Assembly (NCBI GenBank): GCA_003990745.1
Contig: RBNI01004635.1
Location: forward strand, 1 to 13,701
Origin: Jimgerdemannia flammicorona
Lineage: Eukaryota > Mucoromycota > Endogonomycetes > Endogonales > Endogonaceae
DNA length: 13,701 nt
Reading direction: 5' to 3'
Shown here piece after piece: positions 1-8,120 of this stretch; the stretch's first letter is position 1, and the number at the start of each line of letters is the position of its first letter. The translations under genes were made by a program, and so were the position numbers. The notes beneath the pieces are model-generated. The model was not told the origin of the DNA and ran no database searches. It saw only the letters and a list, made by a program, of their open reading frames with translations.

Positions 1-271
1 AAAGAGAGTAGAACAGAAGGAGTTAGTAGACAGAGGTCTGGGAGAATGAGCTTTGCTGACAAGATCAGGCAGAGCACTCATTAATGAGATTAGAGAGTTG
101 GCTACAGAAAGACAAGGAGAAGGAGAGGGCTACAGAGCTGGGTAGAGTAGCCTATGGTAGTAGTGACAGTAGGGCCAAAGGAGTAGAGGCTGGGGAGAGT
201 GGAACTGCTGATAGAGAGAGAACTGCTAATCTGGAAAAAAATTCAGATATGATGGTTAATAGTAGATCTGG
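1..271 (+). pseudogene. Patchy purine-rich coding relic, 5' part
   Basis: No family is recognised. The strand is strongly purine-rich, and two frames look coding in patches: one from the window edge to about 160, which includes a segment reading INEIRELATERQGEGEG, and another across 84-290 (68 codons, rich in K, E and R). Neither is open throughout, so at least one frameshift is likely. It probably joins the better-preserved relic that follows on the same strand. The low-complexity charged composition would suit the N-terminal part of a Gag-like protein, but that is only a guess. No CpG is present. Confidence 0.3.
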
Positions 272-1300
272 ACTAAGGAGAGAGGTATAAGGTCCAGAGA
301 TCTGGCTGATGGTATAATAGATCTTGTGGTAGCACTGTTACTTAAGAAATTAAGGTCAGAATTTATCATCATATTGTGCTTCTGAGGTTTGTTAGTTATA
401 GTAAAGATGGTTCTGGAGTTTTTGGTCCAAGAGGTGATAGAAGCAGCCTTGGTAAAGTTTCTGAAGAGACTAAAAGAGATAGAGGTGGGTTTTGAAGAGG
501 AGGATCTGCTGTTAGGTGCTTTGGAGAAAAAAGTAGTAGTGGAGAGAGTAGTGATCCCTATGGCTCAGTACTTATACTGGAACTCCCAAGTGGTATAGTT
601 AGTAGTGGTGGATGTGCCAATAGTGATAAAGGAGATAGCAAGAAGACTGATTGTTGATGCCATCAAGGAGTACAGAGATATTATAGATTGGATTTCAGAT
701 CTGAGAAGAAATAGAGTTTAAGATAGAAGATATAGATATCTGGTAGGCAAGAAGAGTATAGAGAAAGAAAGTGACTGGCTGGTAGTACTCAAGTGAGGAC
801 CAGTAGAGTACAAGGTCTTAGGGGTGAAGGGGATATCAGAGGAGAAGGAGGACTTGCTGGAGGTATTAGAGGATTTGGCTGGAGTAGTTGAGAGGTGACA
901 GCTGGCTTAGAAGGAGTTTGAGGCTAAGATAGTAGTAGAGATTATAAATGACAAGAAAGTGCAACTGGATCAGACTATCTGAGAGAGGGTACAAGAGAGG
1001 TGAATTCAGAAGAATTTGTTGACAAAGTTGAGAGAGAGGGCTGAGGAGAAAGCTACTGAAGAGGGGAAAGCTACTGAAGATATAGAGTCAAGGACTAGTA
1101 CTTAGGTAGGGGAAAAGGGAGTAGTACTGAAGGTGACCCTGAGAGAGAGAGGAGACCTAGGGCAGAGTACAGTGACTGAGAATATAATAATAGTAGAGAA
1201 GGAACAAGTTCAGTATGGAGTGCCTATAGAGATAATTGACATTGATGAGCTGTAAGATATACTAAAGAAGGACTATATAATAACTCTTACTTCTATCCCT
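272..1300 (+). pseudogene. Unrecognised decayed coding relic, charged and coiled-coil-like
   Basis: One frame stays coherent for about 340 codons although roughly ten stops interrupt it (for example TAG at 596, TGA near 795 and 896, TAA near 1252). The conceptual protein is rich in E, K, V, L and I with heptad-like charge spacing, so a coiled coil is plausible. It includes segments such as LADGIIDLVVALLLKK near the start and IEIIDIDEL near the end. An 18-bp in-frame direct repeat at 1048-1080 encodes two KATE units. There is no protease, reverse transcriptase, integrase or zinc-knuckle motif. It is probably a Gag-like or accessory ORF of a retroelement, since the neighbours are all retroelements, but a decayed host gene is not excluded. 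Stops at presumed Gln and Arg codons fit C-to-T decay. Confidence 0.4.
1048..1080 (+). repeat. Two copies of an 18-bp direct repeat
   Basis: GAAAGCTACTGAAGA occurs at 1048-1062 and again at 1066-1080, a period of 18 bp, which is six codons in the frame of the surrounding relic (KATEEG then KATEDI). The in-frame period supports this strand and frame as the former coding one. Confidence 0.7.
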
Positions 1301-2044
1301 CTCTGATCCTTTGAATACTTAGGAAAATAAGGTATTACTTAGAGACTTAATATACAAGGTATACTAAGAAGCCTTCAGTTTGAGAAAGTGCTTGCTTAAA
1401 AGTAGTTGTAGTGACAGTACCTTATCTTTCAAAGGTCTTTCTGATTTGTCCTATCTTTCAAGAGTCTTATTCTTTGCTGTATACAGACTGAATTTACCTT
1501 GAAATTCAGGTTCAATTGGTTTACTTAAGTCTTTAGGGATTTATATATTGGTCTCAGTTCTGGCAGAAGTTAGCTAGACTTCTGAAGTTTAGTCAGAAAC
1601 ACTAGAGTTACTTAGGTGTCATTACTAAGACTTAGGGGAATATGTGTGTATGGGGGGGACTTGATTCTTATATCAAGGACTGAACTAAAACTGCTTTATT
1701 TTGGATGAAAACTAGGGGGTATTTATACAAGTTGGTCTATAATTTCTGACTAAGTATGAGTGAACTATAATGAGATTTGTGATAGTGACCTTTATCAGAT
1801 AGTTTGTGGCAAAAAACACTTTATGATCAGGATCTCAATTACTAGGCAATAATCAGCTACTGTGGCAATAGTTGCTGTAGCACTAATTATTAGGAATAAA
1901 CTGGATATCATTTTTTGCATTATTTTTTGCATCATTCATCCATTATTTGTAATATCATATGTCATGCTCAATCATATGACATCATCACTTACCAGGTCAT
2001 GTGATCACCCATCTCATCATATCTTATTTATTTGTTCTATTATA
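1301..2044 (-). repeat. Probable 3' LTR of a minus-strand element (far boundary uncertain)
   Basis: Read on the minus strand, a polypurine tract at 2057-2045 (AAGGGGGAAAAGA) is followed at 2044 by TATAATAGAACAAAT. Other LTRs in the window begin TGTAATAA or TATAATAA, so this looks like an LTR start whose TG has become TA. Inside it, on the minus strand, are a TATA-like box (TATAAATACCCCC at about 1732-1720) and an AATAAA-like signal about 20 bp further on. No second copy and no clear CA end were found, so the lower boundary is a guess between about 1270 and 1640. The interval has no coherent ORF. Confidence 0.4.
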
Positions 2045-2930
2045 TCTTTTCCCCCTTAGAAATCAATGTCCTTATTAATTCAGAAATTGAGAACCAGGAG
2101 AGAGAAAGGTGGAGAATCTTCCTCAGTATTGTTGCCTTCTTCTTCAGTAGTAGAGGGGGCAGTTGCTGATGACTTGCTATCCAGGATGAAGAAGTCAATG
2201 AGGTCTGCAAATGGTTCTTACATTGGTATGGGCATTGGTGTAGGAGTTCTCCATATAATGTGGTTGGAACCATTCAAGTAGGGTTCTTGATCCTTATACC
2301 TAGAGATATCTATTTGGATGGGTGGTCCTTCAAAAAGGTCAGAGAGATCTTGGAGCCATTGGTCTGGATTGTTATTCAAGAGAAAGCTCTAGTGGGGTTT
2401 ACAGTCAGTAGACTTAAAGATAATCCAGGAGTTGGCTTCTTGGGCTACCTTGATCTCTAGATTATCAACCTCAGAGAAGAAGAGGTTCTGGAAATCCTTC
2501 AGTTAGATATAGTTGAGATTGGGAATTACAAAAAGTATATAGTATATGATTTAATGGACCTTCTTAGCAAGTCTTTTCTTATATCTGTCTAGGTGGGTCC
2601 AGTCTGAGACCTGGTCAGTGGGTAGGTCCTTTGCACATTAGAGGAGTTGATGGCCAATTTCATATTTATGCCAGATCTTTAGACAGCTGGTAGCAAGATA
2701 GGCCCTTTTGATGAGTTTATGGCAGTCAAGAACATACTCTCCTAGGTCTGGGCTGGAGAGGTTAAGGGTATCAGAGTGGTGGTTTCTTCCTTAGATAGCA
2801 ATCTGGATATATCCAAAGAGGTAATCAATCTGGCTTAGGAGGGGCTGGCTATAGCAGATAGTTTGGTGGCAAATAGCAGGCAGTTTGGTAGCAGATAGTA
2901 GGTATTCTTATTTTGTCCCCTCCCCGTGAG
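2045..2930 (-). pseudogene. Unrecognised retroelement-associated coding relic ending in a polypurine tract
   Basis: A single minus-strand frame runs coherently from about 2930 down to 2045 (roughly 290 codons) with only a handful of stops. The product contains a Trp/His/Lys-rich stretch (WHKYEIGHQLL, then WTHLDRYKKRLAKKVH), a segment reading NPDQWLQDLSDLFEGPP, and an acidic Ser/Thr/Glu tail (STTEEEGNNTEEDS). It ends in a Gly-rich codon run formed by the polypurine tract and reads straight into the presumed LTR, as the last pol codons do in many fungal Ty3/gypsy elements. I see no RT, integrase or chromodomain motif. It could be the C-terminal tail of a pol, an extra 3' ORF, or a Gag. Complementary-strand ORFs here (2066-2281, 2260-2460) are judged to be shadows. 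Confidence 0.4.
2860..2903. repeat. Two imperfect 22-bp tandem copies
   Basis: AGTTTGGTGGCAAATAGCAGGC (split here as AGTTTGGTGGCAAATAG plus CAGGC) is followed directly by a copy with three or four G/A differences. The 22-bp period is not a multiple of three, so it probably lies at or before the start of the minus-strand relic. A similar stretch, CAGATAGTTTGTGGCAAA, occurs near 1796-1813 inside the presumed LTR, which may mean that the two regions belong to one element family. Confidence 0.5.
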
Positions 2931-2944
2931 AAGAGAGAGATAAG

Positions 2945-3393
2945 AGTTGTAGGGTATTCTTGTCTTGAGTATTTATACTTATTCACCTATCTGGTATAAC
3001 CTTCTTTTGATTATACTTTCCAGTAGAATGTATGATCTATTGCTGAAGATTGACAGATCTTGGTCCTTTTTTTTTTTTATCTGGTTAGTATATTTGTGAG
3101 GACTAGTCATTCTTGTCTAGGGTGAGGGCTCTCATTATCATGGCTGGGGATTCAAACCTCTTGAAAATAGTATTTCTTGTAATCTGAGACAATTCCTAGT
3201 AATAATATCTGTCATACAGATGGACTTAGATTGGTTTTGACATTGTCAGCTTTCCTAAGTTCCATATGAAGTATCTGTCATCATTCAGTAGAGATGAAAC
3301 AGATAGTGTAAAATAGAGTTGTTCAAATATATTTTTCTATACTATGCTATATTGTCCTTCATCTGTATATCTTCTTGTTAATTAATTATTATA
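2945..3393 (-). repeat. Probable 3' LTR following the minus-strand chromovirus relic
   Basis: On the minus strand the end of the chromovirus pol relic is followed by a purine stretch (CAGAAAAAGAAA, about 3405-3394) and then TATAATAATTAATTAAC from 3393. This matches the TGTAATAATT start of the well-defined LTR at 5332, apart from G-to-A in the second base. A TATA-like box (AGTATAAATACTC) lies near 2987-2975 on the minus strand. The far end is not certain; CCCTACA near 2950 is a candidate. No partner LTR is visible, so this is assigned from position and terminal sequence only. A 12-bp T run lies near 3068-3079. Confidence 0.4.
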
Positions 3394-4738
3394 TTTCTTT
3401 TTCTGCAATGTTTGGTATTATATGTTTCAGATAAAAATATATAATATCCTTCTTATTTACTATGTACTCTAATTTTTAGAGCTACAGTTCCTTCCTCTAC
3501 TGGGGGATGAGTATTTCTATATAATCTTAAAGGGCTTTGTATATATTCTCCAGAGCCTTTTCATTTTCTCAGGTAGCATCATGGGTGAGATAACCCTTCT
3601 ACTTGATGAGGAAAAACTGCTTGACTGTTTTGGGATATTTGCAGACCTTGTGGTTAAGTACTTCCTTGATTTTGAATTCCTTATGATCATTAATCCTAAT
3701 TGGAGGTAGTGGTGGAACTATATACTCAGAGAATGGATTCTTATAGTAGTTCACCAATTGACTGATATAGAATACTGGATGTACTTGAATATTGTAGAGA
3801 AGTTGCAACTTGCAATTGACTTCACTAACTTTTTTCACAATCTTATATGGTCCAATTCTTCTAGCACAGAGTTTCTTAGCTAGTTGTTGTGCTAGGGTAT
3901 CTGGGTAGAGATGGTCTGTTCTAAGTATAACTATGTCACCAATATTATAGGAGACTTCTCTTCACTTCAAGTTTACATACTTGGTCTAGTAGTTCTGTAC
4001 TTCTATAAGAATATCTCTTGTCATTTGGGTAAGATCAGAAATGGTCTTGGCCAAATCTTATACTACTGGGACTACTGATTTCACAGTAGTGCTCAGGGTT
4101 CTGGGGTATTGACTATGATTCAGAAAGAATAGAGTCTTCTTTATAGAGGTTTATTAACTATTATTATAGGCAAACTCAGCATAGGTAAGATACTTGTCCC
4201 AATCATTCTGCTTGTAACAGCAGAAGATGCTAAGTATCTGTTTGAGGGTCTTATTGATTCACTTGGTTTAACTGTCAGTCTGGAAGTAGTAGACAGTAAA
4301 GAACTTCAGCTTGGTTCCATGAAGAGAGAAGAATGCCTTCTAGAAGTTACTTGTAAACTTTGCATCTCAATTAGATACAATGATACTAGGTATGCTATAT
4401 AGCCTGAATACTTGGTTGAGAAAGATTTCAGCAATCTCTAGTACTGTGGCAGTGGTCTTGGTGGGTACAAAATAGGCTTATTTGCTTAGGCAGTTTATAA
4501 ATACTACAATAGCATCTTATTCTGCCTTGGTCTTGGGGAGCTGAACAATGAAGTCTATTGCAATCTAATCCCAGTTGTGACTTAGGATGGGCAGAGGTTG
4601 CAGAAGTCCTACTGGTAGCTTGTTGCTACTCTTGAACTTTTACCACATCTTACATAAGACCATAAAGTCTTTAATATCTAGTAGAAAATATTTATAGACA
4701 GAGTAGTAGGCAGGTGGGAGTAATTAATAGTCTAGTAG
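3394..4738 (-). pseudogene. Chromovirus pol fragment: integrase core, GPY/F domain and chromodomain
   Basis: This is the 3' end of a Ty3/gypsy chromovirus pol. One minus-strand frame holds from 4738 to about 3396. In order it shows a damaged zinc-finger end with KFKSSNK and GLLQPLP (about 4650-4590), the integrase core, a GPY/F motif (RIGPYKIV, about 3870-3845), the HPVFYISQL stretch, and a chromodomain (about 3700-3530). In the core the first acidic residue survives (AIDF, Asp codon 4555-4553), the second is Asn (codon 4372-4370, in an IVSN context), and the third is Lys (codon 4264-4262). The last two are 36 codons apart, the DD35E spacing, so the triad now reads D-N-K. Both chromodomain Trp positions are stops (TAG 3601-3599, TGA 3571-3569). 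RT, protease and gag are missing beyond 4738. The family assignment is firm; the element is inactive. Confidence 0.85.
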
Positions 4739-4862
4739 TATTTAATCAAGAGAGGATATAGGAGAGGGGGGGGGGCCCTAGAGGGATCAGATAGGGGTGG
4801 ACCTAGTGTATTATATATGAGATAGATGGCTGTATTAATAAAAAAAAAATAAAAAAAAAAAA
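4739..4862. other. Junction between opposed chromovirus relics, with G10 and A-rich runs
   Basis: The minus-strand integrase relic stops near 4738 and a + strand chromodomain relic starts near 4863. The spacer has no coding sense. It holds ten consecutive G at 4766-4775 followed by CCC, and an A-rich run at 4840-4863 broken by one T. It may mark a deletion breakpoint, a retroposed poly-A end, or a place where sequencing and assembly are less reliable. Confidence 0.6.
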
Positions 4863-5331
4863 ATTAAGTATAAAGTTGAGAAAATCCTTAACAAAAGAAT
4901 CTGCTACTATTATTCTAAATATCTGGTTAAGTAAATAGACTATCCTAAATATGATACTATCTGGAAACTACTAGTTAATCTTAAGAACTTCTAAGATCTA
5001 GTCCAAGACTTCAAGGTAAAATATATTACCTAATCTCTATAGTGACTTCTTTGAATTGTTGACAACTTATGGCAATAATCAATATCTTATATATTAGAAG
5101 TTTACTTTGTAATTCAGAAACCAGCAGAATATCTAGTAAATAAGAAGTTTACTAAAATGAAGCTATTAGTTAAGTTTGAATCTCTCTTAGATGATTAGTT
5201 TAATAATAGACCCTCTGCCCTATATAAGAATGACCAGTCTTCATCAATATACTAATATAAGTTTGAAGTATATTTAGTCTTATATAATCTAAGAACTCAA
5301 TAAGAATATTAATTCTTAAAGAGAGAGAGAT
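4863..5331 (+). pseudogene. Chromodomain and C-terminal tail of a second chromovirus pol
   Basis: Frame 3 encodes a recognisable chromodomain at about 4872-5015: VEKILNKR, then YLVK, a stop where the conserved Trp belongs (TAA 4932-4934), DYPKYDTIW, NLKNF and LVQDF. This is the fungal chromovirus pattern, whose chromodomain usually steers integration to modified histones. The same frame continues as a weak tail to a polypurine tract (AAAGAGAGAGA, ending at 5331) directly before an LTR, so this is the true 3' end of the element. It differs clearly from the minus-strand chromodomain nearby, so the two are separate families. Integrase and everything upstream are gone. There are about ten stops and no CpG. 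Confidence 0.75.
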
Positions 5332-5524
5332 GTAATAATTTTATAGTTATATATATTTTAGTCTTAGTACTTTTTTGCATCTTTTGCTAGTCTTTTCTTG
5401 TCTTTTCTTAAATATTCTATTATATTCTAGTATTTTTCAAGTATCTAGAAATCTTCTCTTAGTATTAAGATATCACTGAAATATTTTTGTCTTTTCTTAA
5501 TACTAAGTAGTACTAAGTATCTAG
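5332..5524 (+). repeat. Outer chromovirus LTR, left part (split by insertion)
   Basis: It starts TGTAATAATT right after a polypurine tract, so it is a 3' LTR. It is interrupted at 5524 by the inner retrotransposon and resumes at 12157. The two parts together, counting the duplicated CTAG once, give a 397-bp LTR whose ends (TGTAATAATT and AATTATTACA) are perfect 10-bp inverted repeats. This proves both the LTR limits and the nested insertion. Confidence 0.85.
5521..5524. repeat. Target site duplication CTAG, left copy
   Basis: CTAG immediately precedes the 5' LTR of the inner element and recurs immediately after its 3' LTR (12157-12160). Four to five bp is the usual duplication length for Ty3/gypsy integrases. 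Confidence 0.85.
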
Positions 5525-5615
5525 TGTGATGGCTGATCCAAATTAGTAATATAAAATAGGGGAATTAGACATTTGATTATGGTATCTGAATCTGATTCCC
5601 TATATAGTTTAGTCT

Positions 5616-5623
5616 TATAAATA
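5616..5623 (+). promoter_or_regulatory. TATA-like box in the 5' LTR, upstream copy
   Basis: TATAAATA, preserved identically in the 3' LTR. It is one of two candidates for the core promoter of the genomic transcript; the sequence does not say which one is used. Confidence 0.4.
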
Positions 5624-5779
5624 GCAGTCATATTCTGTGAAGTGCAGAAACTTTAACATTCGCAAAGATTTAGGAGATGTTAGAATATTTGCAATCAGTG
5701 AAATCTTAGCAGATGTTAAAAGATTCGATATTTACAGAAAATGACTCACTATTTAGCCATCTTATAGCTAGTAAACTTG

Positions 5780-5811
5780 TATAAATAACCCAGTATCTTT
5801 GAGTGAATAAA
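5780..5811 (+). promoter_or_regulatory. TATA-like box and AATAAA signal in the 5' LTR
   Basis: TATAAATAA at 5780-5788 is followed 17 bp later by AATAAA at 5806-5811. Both survive in the 3' LTR. The pairing could supply transcription start in the 5' LTR and polyadenylation in the 3' LTR. Confidence 0.45.
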
Positions 5812-5993
5812 CCTCAGATCGAAATAGTTCAAGCAAAGAGAAAGCAAAAGGAACTAGTAAGCCTGAGAGCAGATACACTTTGAACTCACCCATCTCTGCA
5901 TCCCAAGGACTCTGCAGAGTTAAAGAAGAGCAAGTTTTCAAGATACAGAAATCTGATGTACTTCAAAGGTTAAGCATCTGTTATGTTACAACT

Positions 5994-6011
5994 TGGTGCC
6001 CATTGGCTGGT
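5994..6011 (+). other. Candidate primer-binding site
   Basis: Three bases after the LTR end, TGGTGCCCATTGGCTGGT starts with TGG, as expected of a sequence complementary to a tRNA 3' CCA end. I could not match it to a particular tRNA, so the primer stays unnamed. Confidence 0.55.
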
Positions 6012-6104
6012 GATTTAAGACGAATCTCTCACTTTTAAGCTGAACAATGAACAACCACCACCACCTGAACAACCATACAAACCGAGGCAAGATACCAAGA
6101 CAAG

Positions 6105-7478
6105 ATGGATATAAGACCACCAGTATTCTATGGATATACCTCAGATAAATCAATCATTACCTTCATCAATGATTTCAAGCAGTATACTGCTGTAAGAACC
6201 CTGACAGCAGCACAGCAAGTAGCCCTCATGCCCTTCAGCCTATGAGGTTCTGCCAGAGCAGTATTCACAGCCGCAACCCATGCAGGAAATGATGCTGATG
6301 CCATACTGATAGCACAGAAGACCTGGCTCTGAAACACCTATTATACAGATGAGATTAAGCAAGCCCTGAAGGATCAGCTCAATACAATATGCCAAGAAAT
6401 GAGTGAGAATCCAAACACATTCTATACCTGAATCTGATATCAGATAATTCTCACAGATTATGCTGATGCTATCTAAGATCAAGTAGCTGAAGCAAGCTTC
6501 ATGAAAGGAGTCCACTCAGAGATAGCTATGGCCATTCGCTCATCACCAGTAGTTCTGGATCTGTCACAAAAGGTCACCTATGCTCAGTGATATTGGATAG
6601 CTAGACATCCACAAGACCACACAATGGAAAGAGTCACTGGAGTTAGAATTGAAGCACCAAAGGCAACCAGTGTGATCCCCACCACAATGATCAATCAAAA
6701 CATACCTCAAATGAGAGCTATGGAGCAGCAGAGAAACAGCAACCCCATGGAGGAGCTTGCTAAGCAGTTTGCTGAAATGACTGCTCACCTAGGAGATGTA
6801 GTGAAAGAAATTAGAGGAAGAGATCACTGCCCGATTCAGAAGTTTGCTGCCACCTCAGACAAGAAGAAAGGTACCTGCTATAGCTATGGAGAAGAAGGTC
6901 ACTACTCATATAAATGTATGAGTGAAACTAAGTGCAAGGCCCAGCCAAGCAATGCTACTAAAAACAAGGAATAGGCCAACATCATTACCTTCAAGAAAAT
7001 TGGAGAGTCAGACAAAGAATGGGAGGCCTATCCTGCACAGACTACTAAGAAGGATGTTCACATGGAACCCTACAAGAGACCACCAGAAAGACCCAAGAAG
7101 AACCCAGTGGAAAAACAGATGGAAATGGCCACAGAAAGCCAAGCCGAAGAAATGGACCAAGATATAGAGCTCAAGCAGGTAGTCCAAGACATCATCCGAG
7201 GAACCACTCCAGCTAGTAAAGGAGAAAAGGAGAAGAAGCTTCACAAAACCAAGACTTTTAAGTATGATATCTTCAAGGATCTCAGCCAACAAAAAGTCAA
7301 TGCAACCTTTGGCCAGCTTGTAGAAATTCCTATATTTAGACAGCAAATGAGATTTGGACTTGCCGAAACAACCAAGGAGCAGGGTTGGAAGATAACTGAA
7401 GCCAACAATATTCAAGAAGATTCTGGAGAAGAAAGTGAAGACAACTGCAAGACTTCTGCCTATGTAATCTGCCAAATC
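6105..7478 (+). pseudogene. gag: gag region of the polyprotein, with a damaged zinc knuckle
   Basis: Gag forms the particle and packages RNA. The ATG at 6105 (MDIRPPVFYG) was chosen because PPxFxG openings are typical of Ty3/gypsy Gag; in-frame stops lie upstream, and another ATG at 6047 is out of frame. The capsid-like part runs to about 6610. Near 6876-6917 lies the nucleocapsid knuckle C-x2-C-x4-H-x4-C, but its second Cys is Tyr (codon 6885-6887), a TGT-to-TAT change. A Lys/Glu/Pro-rich stretch follows. Near 7264-7360 comes YDIFKDLSQQKVNATFGQL, a motif I recall from just before the protease in other fungal gag-pols. Stops fall at 6243, 6330, 6429, 6435, 6474, 6588 and 6972. There is no frameshift between gag and protease. 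Confidence 0.8.
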
Positions 7479-7800
7479 AAAGACAGAATCTTTGAAGCCA
7501 TTATAGATACAGGAGCAGAAGGATGCCTCCTCAGCAAGAAGGCAGTAGACTGCCTGGGATGAGAGGTCAAAGAAGTAACCAAATTGGTGTTTGTTACAGC
7601 AGATGGCACAAGAGCCATCTTTCTGGGAAAAATCTGAGATATTCCCATCAAGTTTGGAGAAGCAACTATCCCAGTAGATGTGATAGTAATCAATGCAACC
7701 AACTATGACATTCTTATTGGCAACCAGTGACTTCACAAAGCCAGAGCAATAATTGACCTGAATGCTCAGAAGATGTAGATTATCTACCAAGGTCAGAAGA
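7479..7800 (+). pseudogene. Retropepsin-type aspartic protease domain
   Basis: The protease cuts the polyprotein and works as a homodimer. The catalytic motif is intact as IIDTGAEG (DTG codons 7506-7514). About 70 residues later is the second hallmark of Ty3/gypsy proteases, here YDILIGNQ, a stop, then LHKARAIID (7705-7757). The stop TGA at 7728 sits where related proteases have Trp, consistent with TGG to TGA. Further stops are at 7560, 7635 and 7776. The domain is in frame with gag and with everything downstream to 9989. The DTG and the flap and substrate-wall pattern make the call firm; activity is impossible because of the stops. Confidence 0.85.
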
Positions 7801-8120
7801 TGTGAATTTCCATCAATATCAACAAAGGAGTACTCCCTGAGATGGAAGAAGAATGGTGCAAGAAGATCACAGAAGGATATGCACCACAAGGAGTCTGTCC
7901 ACATGGGATCTGAATGTACTGTATGGAGCATGTCAATGAGTGCTACCAGTGCACTGGCAAAATCAAGGAGATCTACCACCAAAGAAGAGAGAAGACCCTC
8001 AAGGAACAAGCCAAAGAGGAAAAGGAGGAGGAGGAAGATGATGAACCACCAGCCCTTCTGGAGGACAGTGATGACAAAGAAGAAATCAAGGTCAAAATCT
8101 GGAAGATTCACCCTGATGCA
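7801..8120 (+). pseudogene. Cys/His-rich segment and acidic linker between protease and dUTPase
   Basis: This segment has no domain I recognise. Cys codons lie at 7857, 7896, 7920, 7941 and 7950, with His at 7902 and 7929, giving the pattern C-x12-C-P-H, then Y-C-x2-H-x3-C-x2-C. That spacing could bind one or two zinc ions. It is followed by a charged helix-like stretch and a highly acidic run (EEKEEEEDDEPP, about 8015-8050). Stops are at 7803 and 7911. It lies in frame between protease and dUTPase. The long antisense ORF across this area is a by-product of the Lys/Glu-rich codons. Confidence 0.5.

Larger units (their letters stand above)
5525..5990 (+). repeat. 5' LTR of the inner element
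   Basis: It begins TGTGATGG and ends TGTTACA, with the usual TG...CA ends. It aligns along its whole length with 11702-12156. By eye there are about 39 substitutions, all but one transitions, plus 11 bp (TGAAATCTTAG, about 5700-5710) absent from the 3' copy. The 11 bp are flanked by CAG, so the 3' copy probably lost them by short-repeat slippage. Two TATA-like boxes and a polyadenylation-like hexamer lie inside. Confidence 0.93.

Noticed and set aside
1862..2059. + strand ORF of 65 codons
   Set aside because: It lies within the presumed minus-strand LTR and has no motif; its Cys/Ile repeats come from a short TTTTTTGCAT duplication.
4766..4775. G10 run as a G-quadruplex or regulatory element
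   Set aside because: A single homopolymer inside dead transposon DNA is better treated as a slippage or assembly feature.
6047..6104. Upstream ATG at 6047 as the gag start
   Set aside because: It is in another frame from the Gag motifs. A proline-rich coding-like stretch exists near 6045-6100 in yet another frame, so an N-terminal extension by frameshift is possible but not supported.
7008..8111. Long minus-strand ORF of 367 codons, the longest open frame in the window
   Set aside because: It is antisense to the protease and linker region, whose Lys/Glu-rich codons give few antisense stops. The product is Phe/Leu/Ser-rich without motifs, while the + strand shows ordered catalytic motifs.
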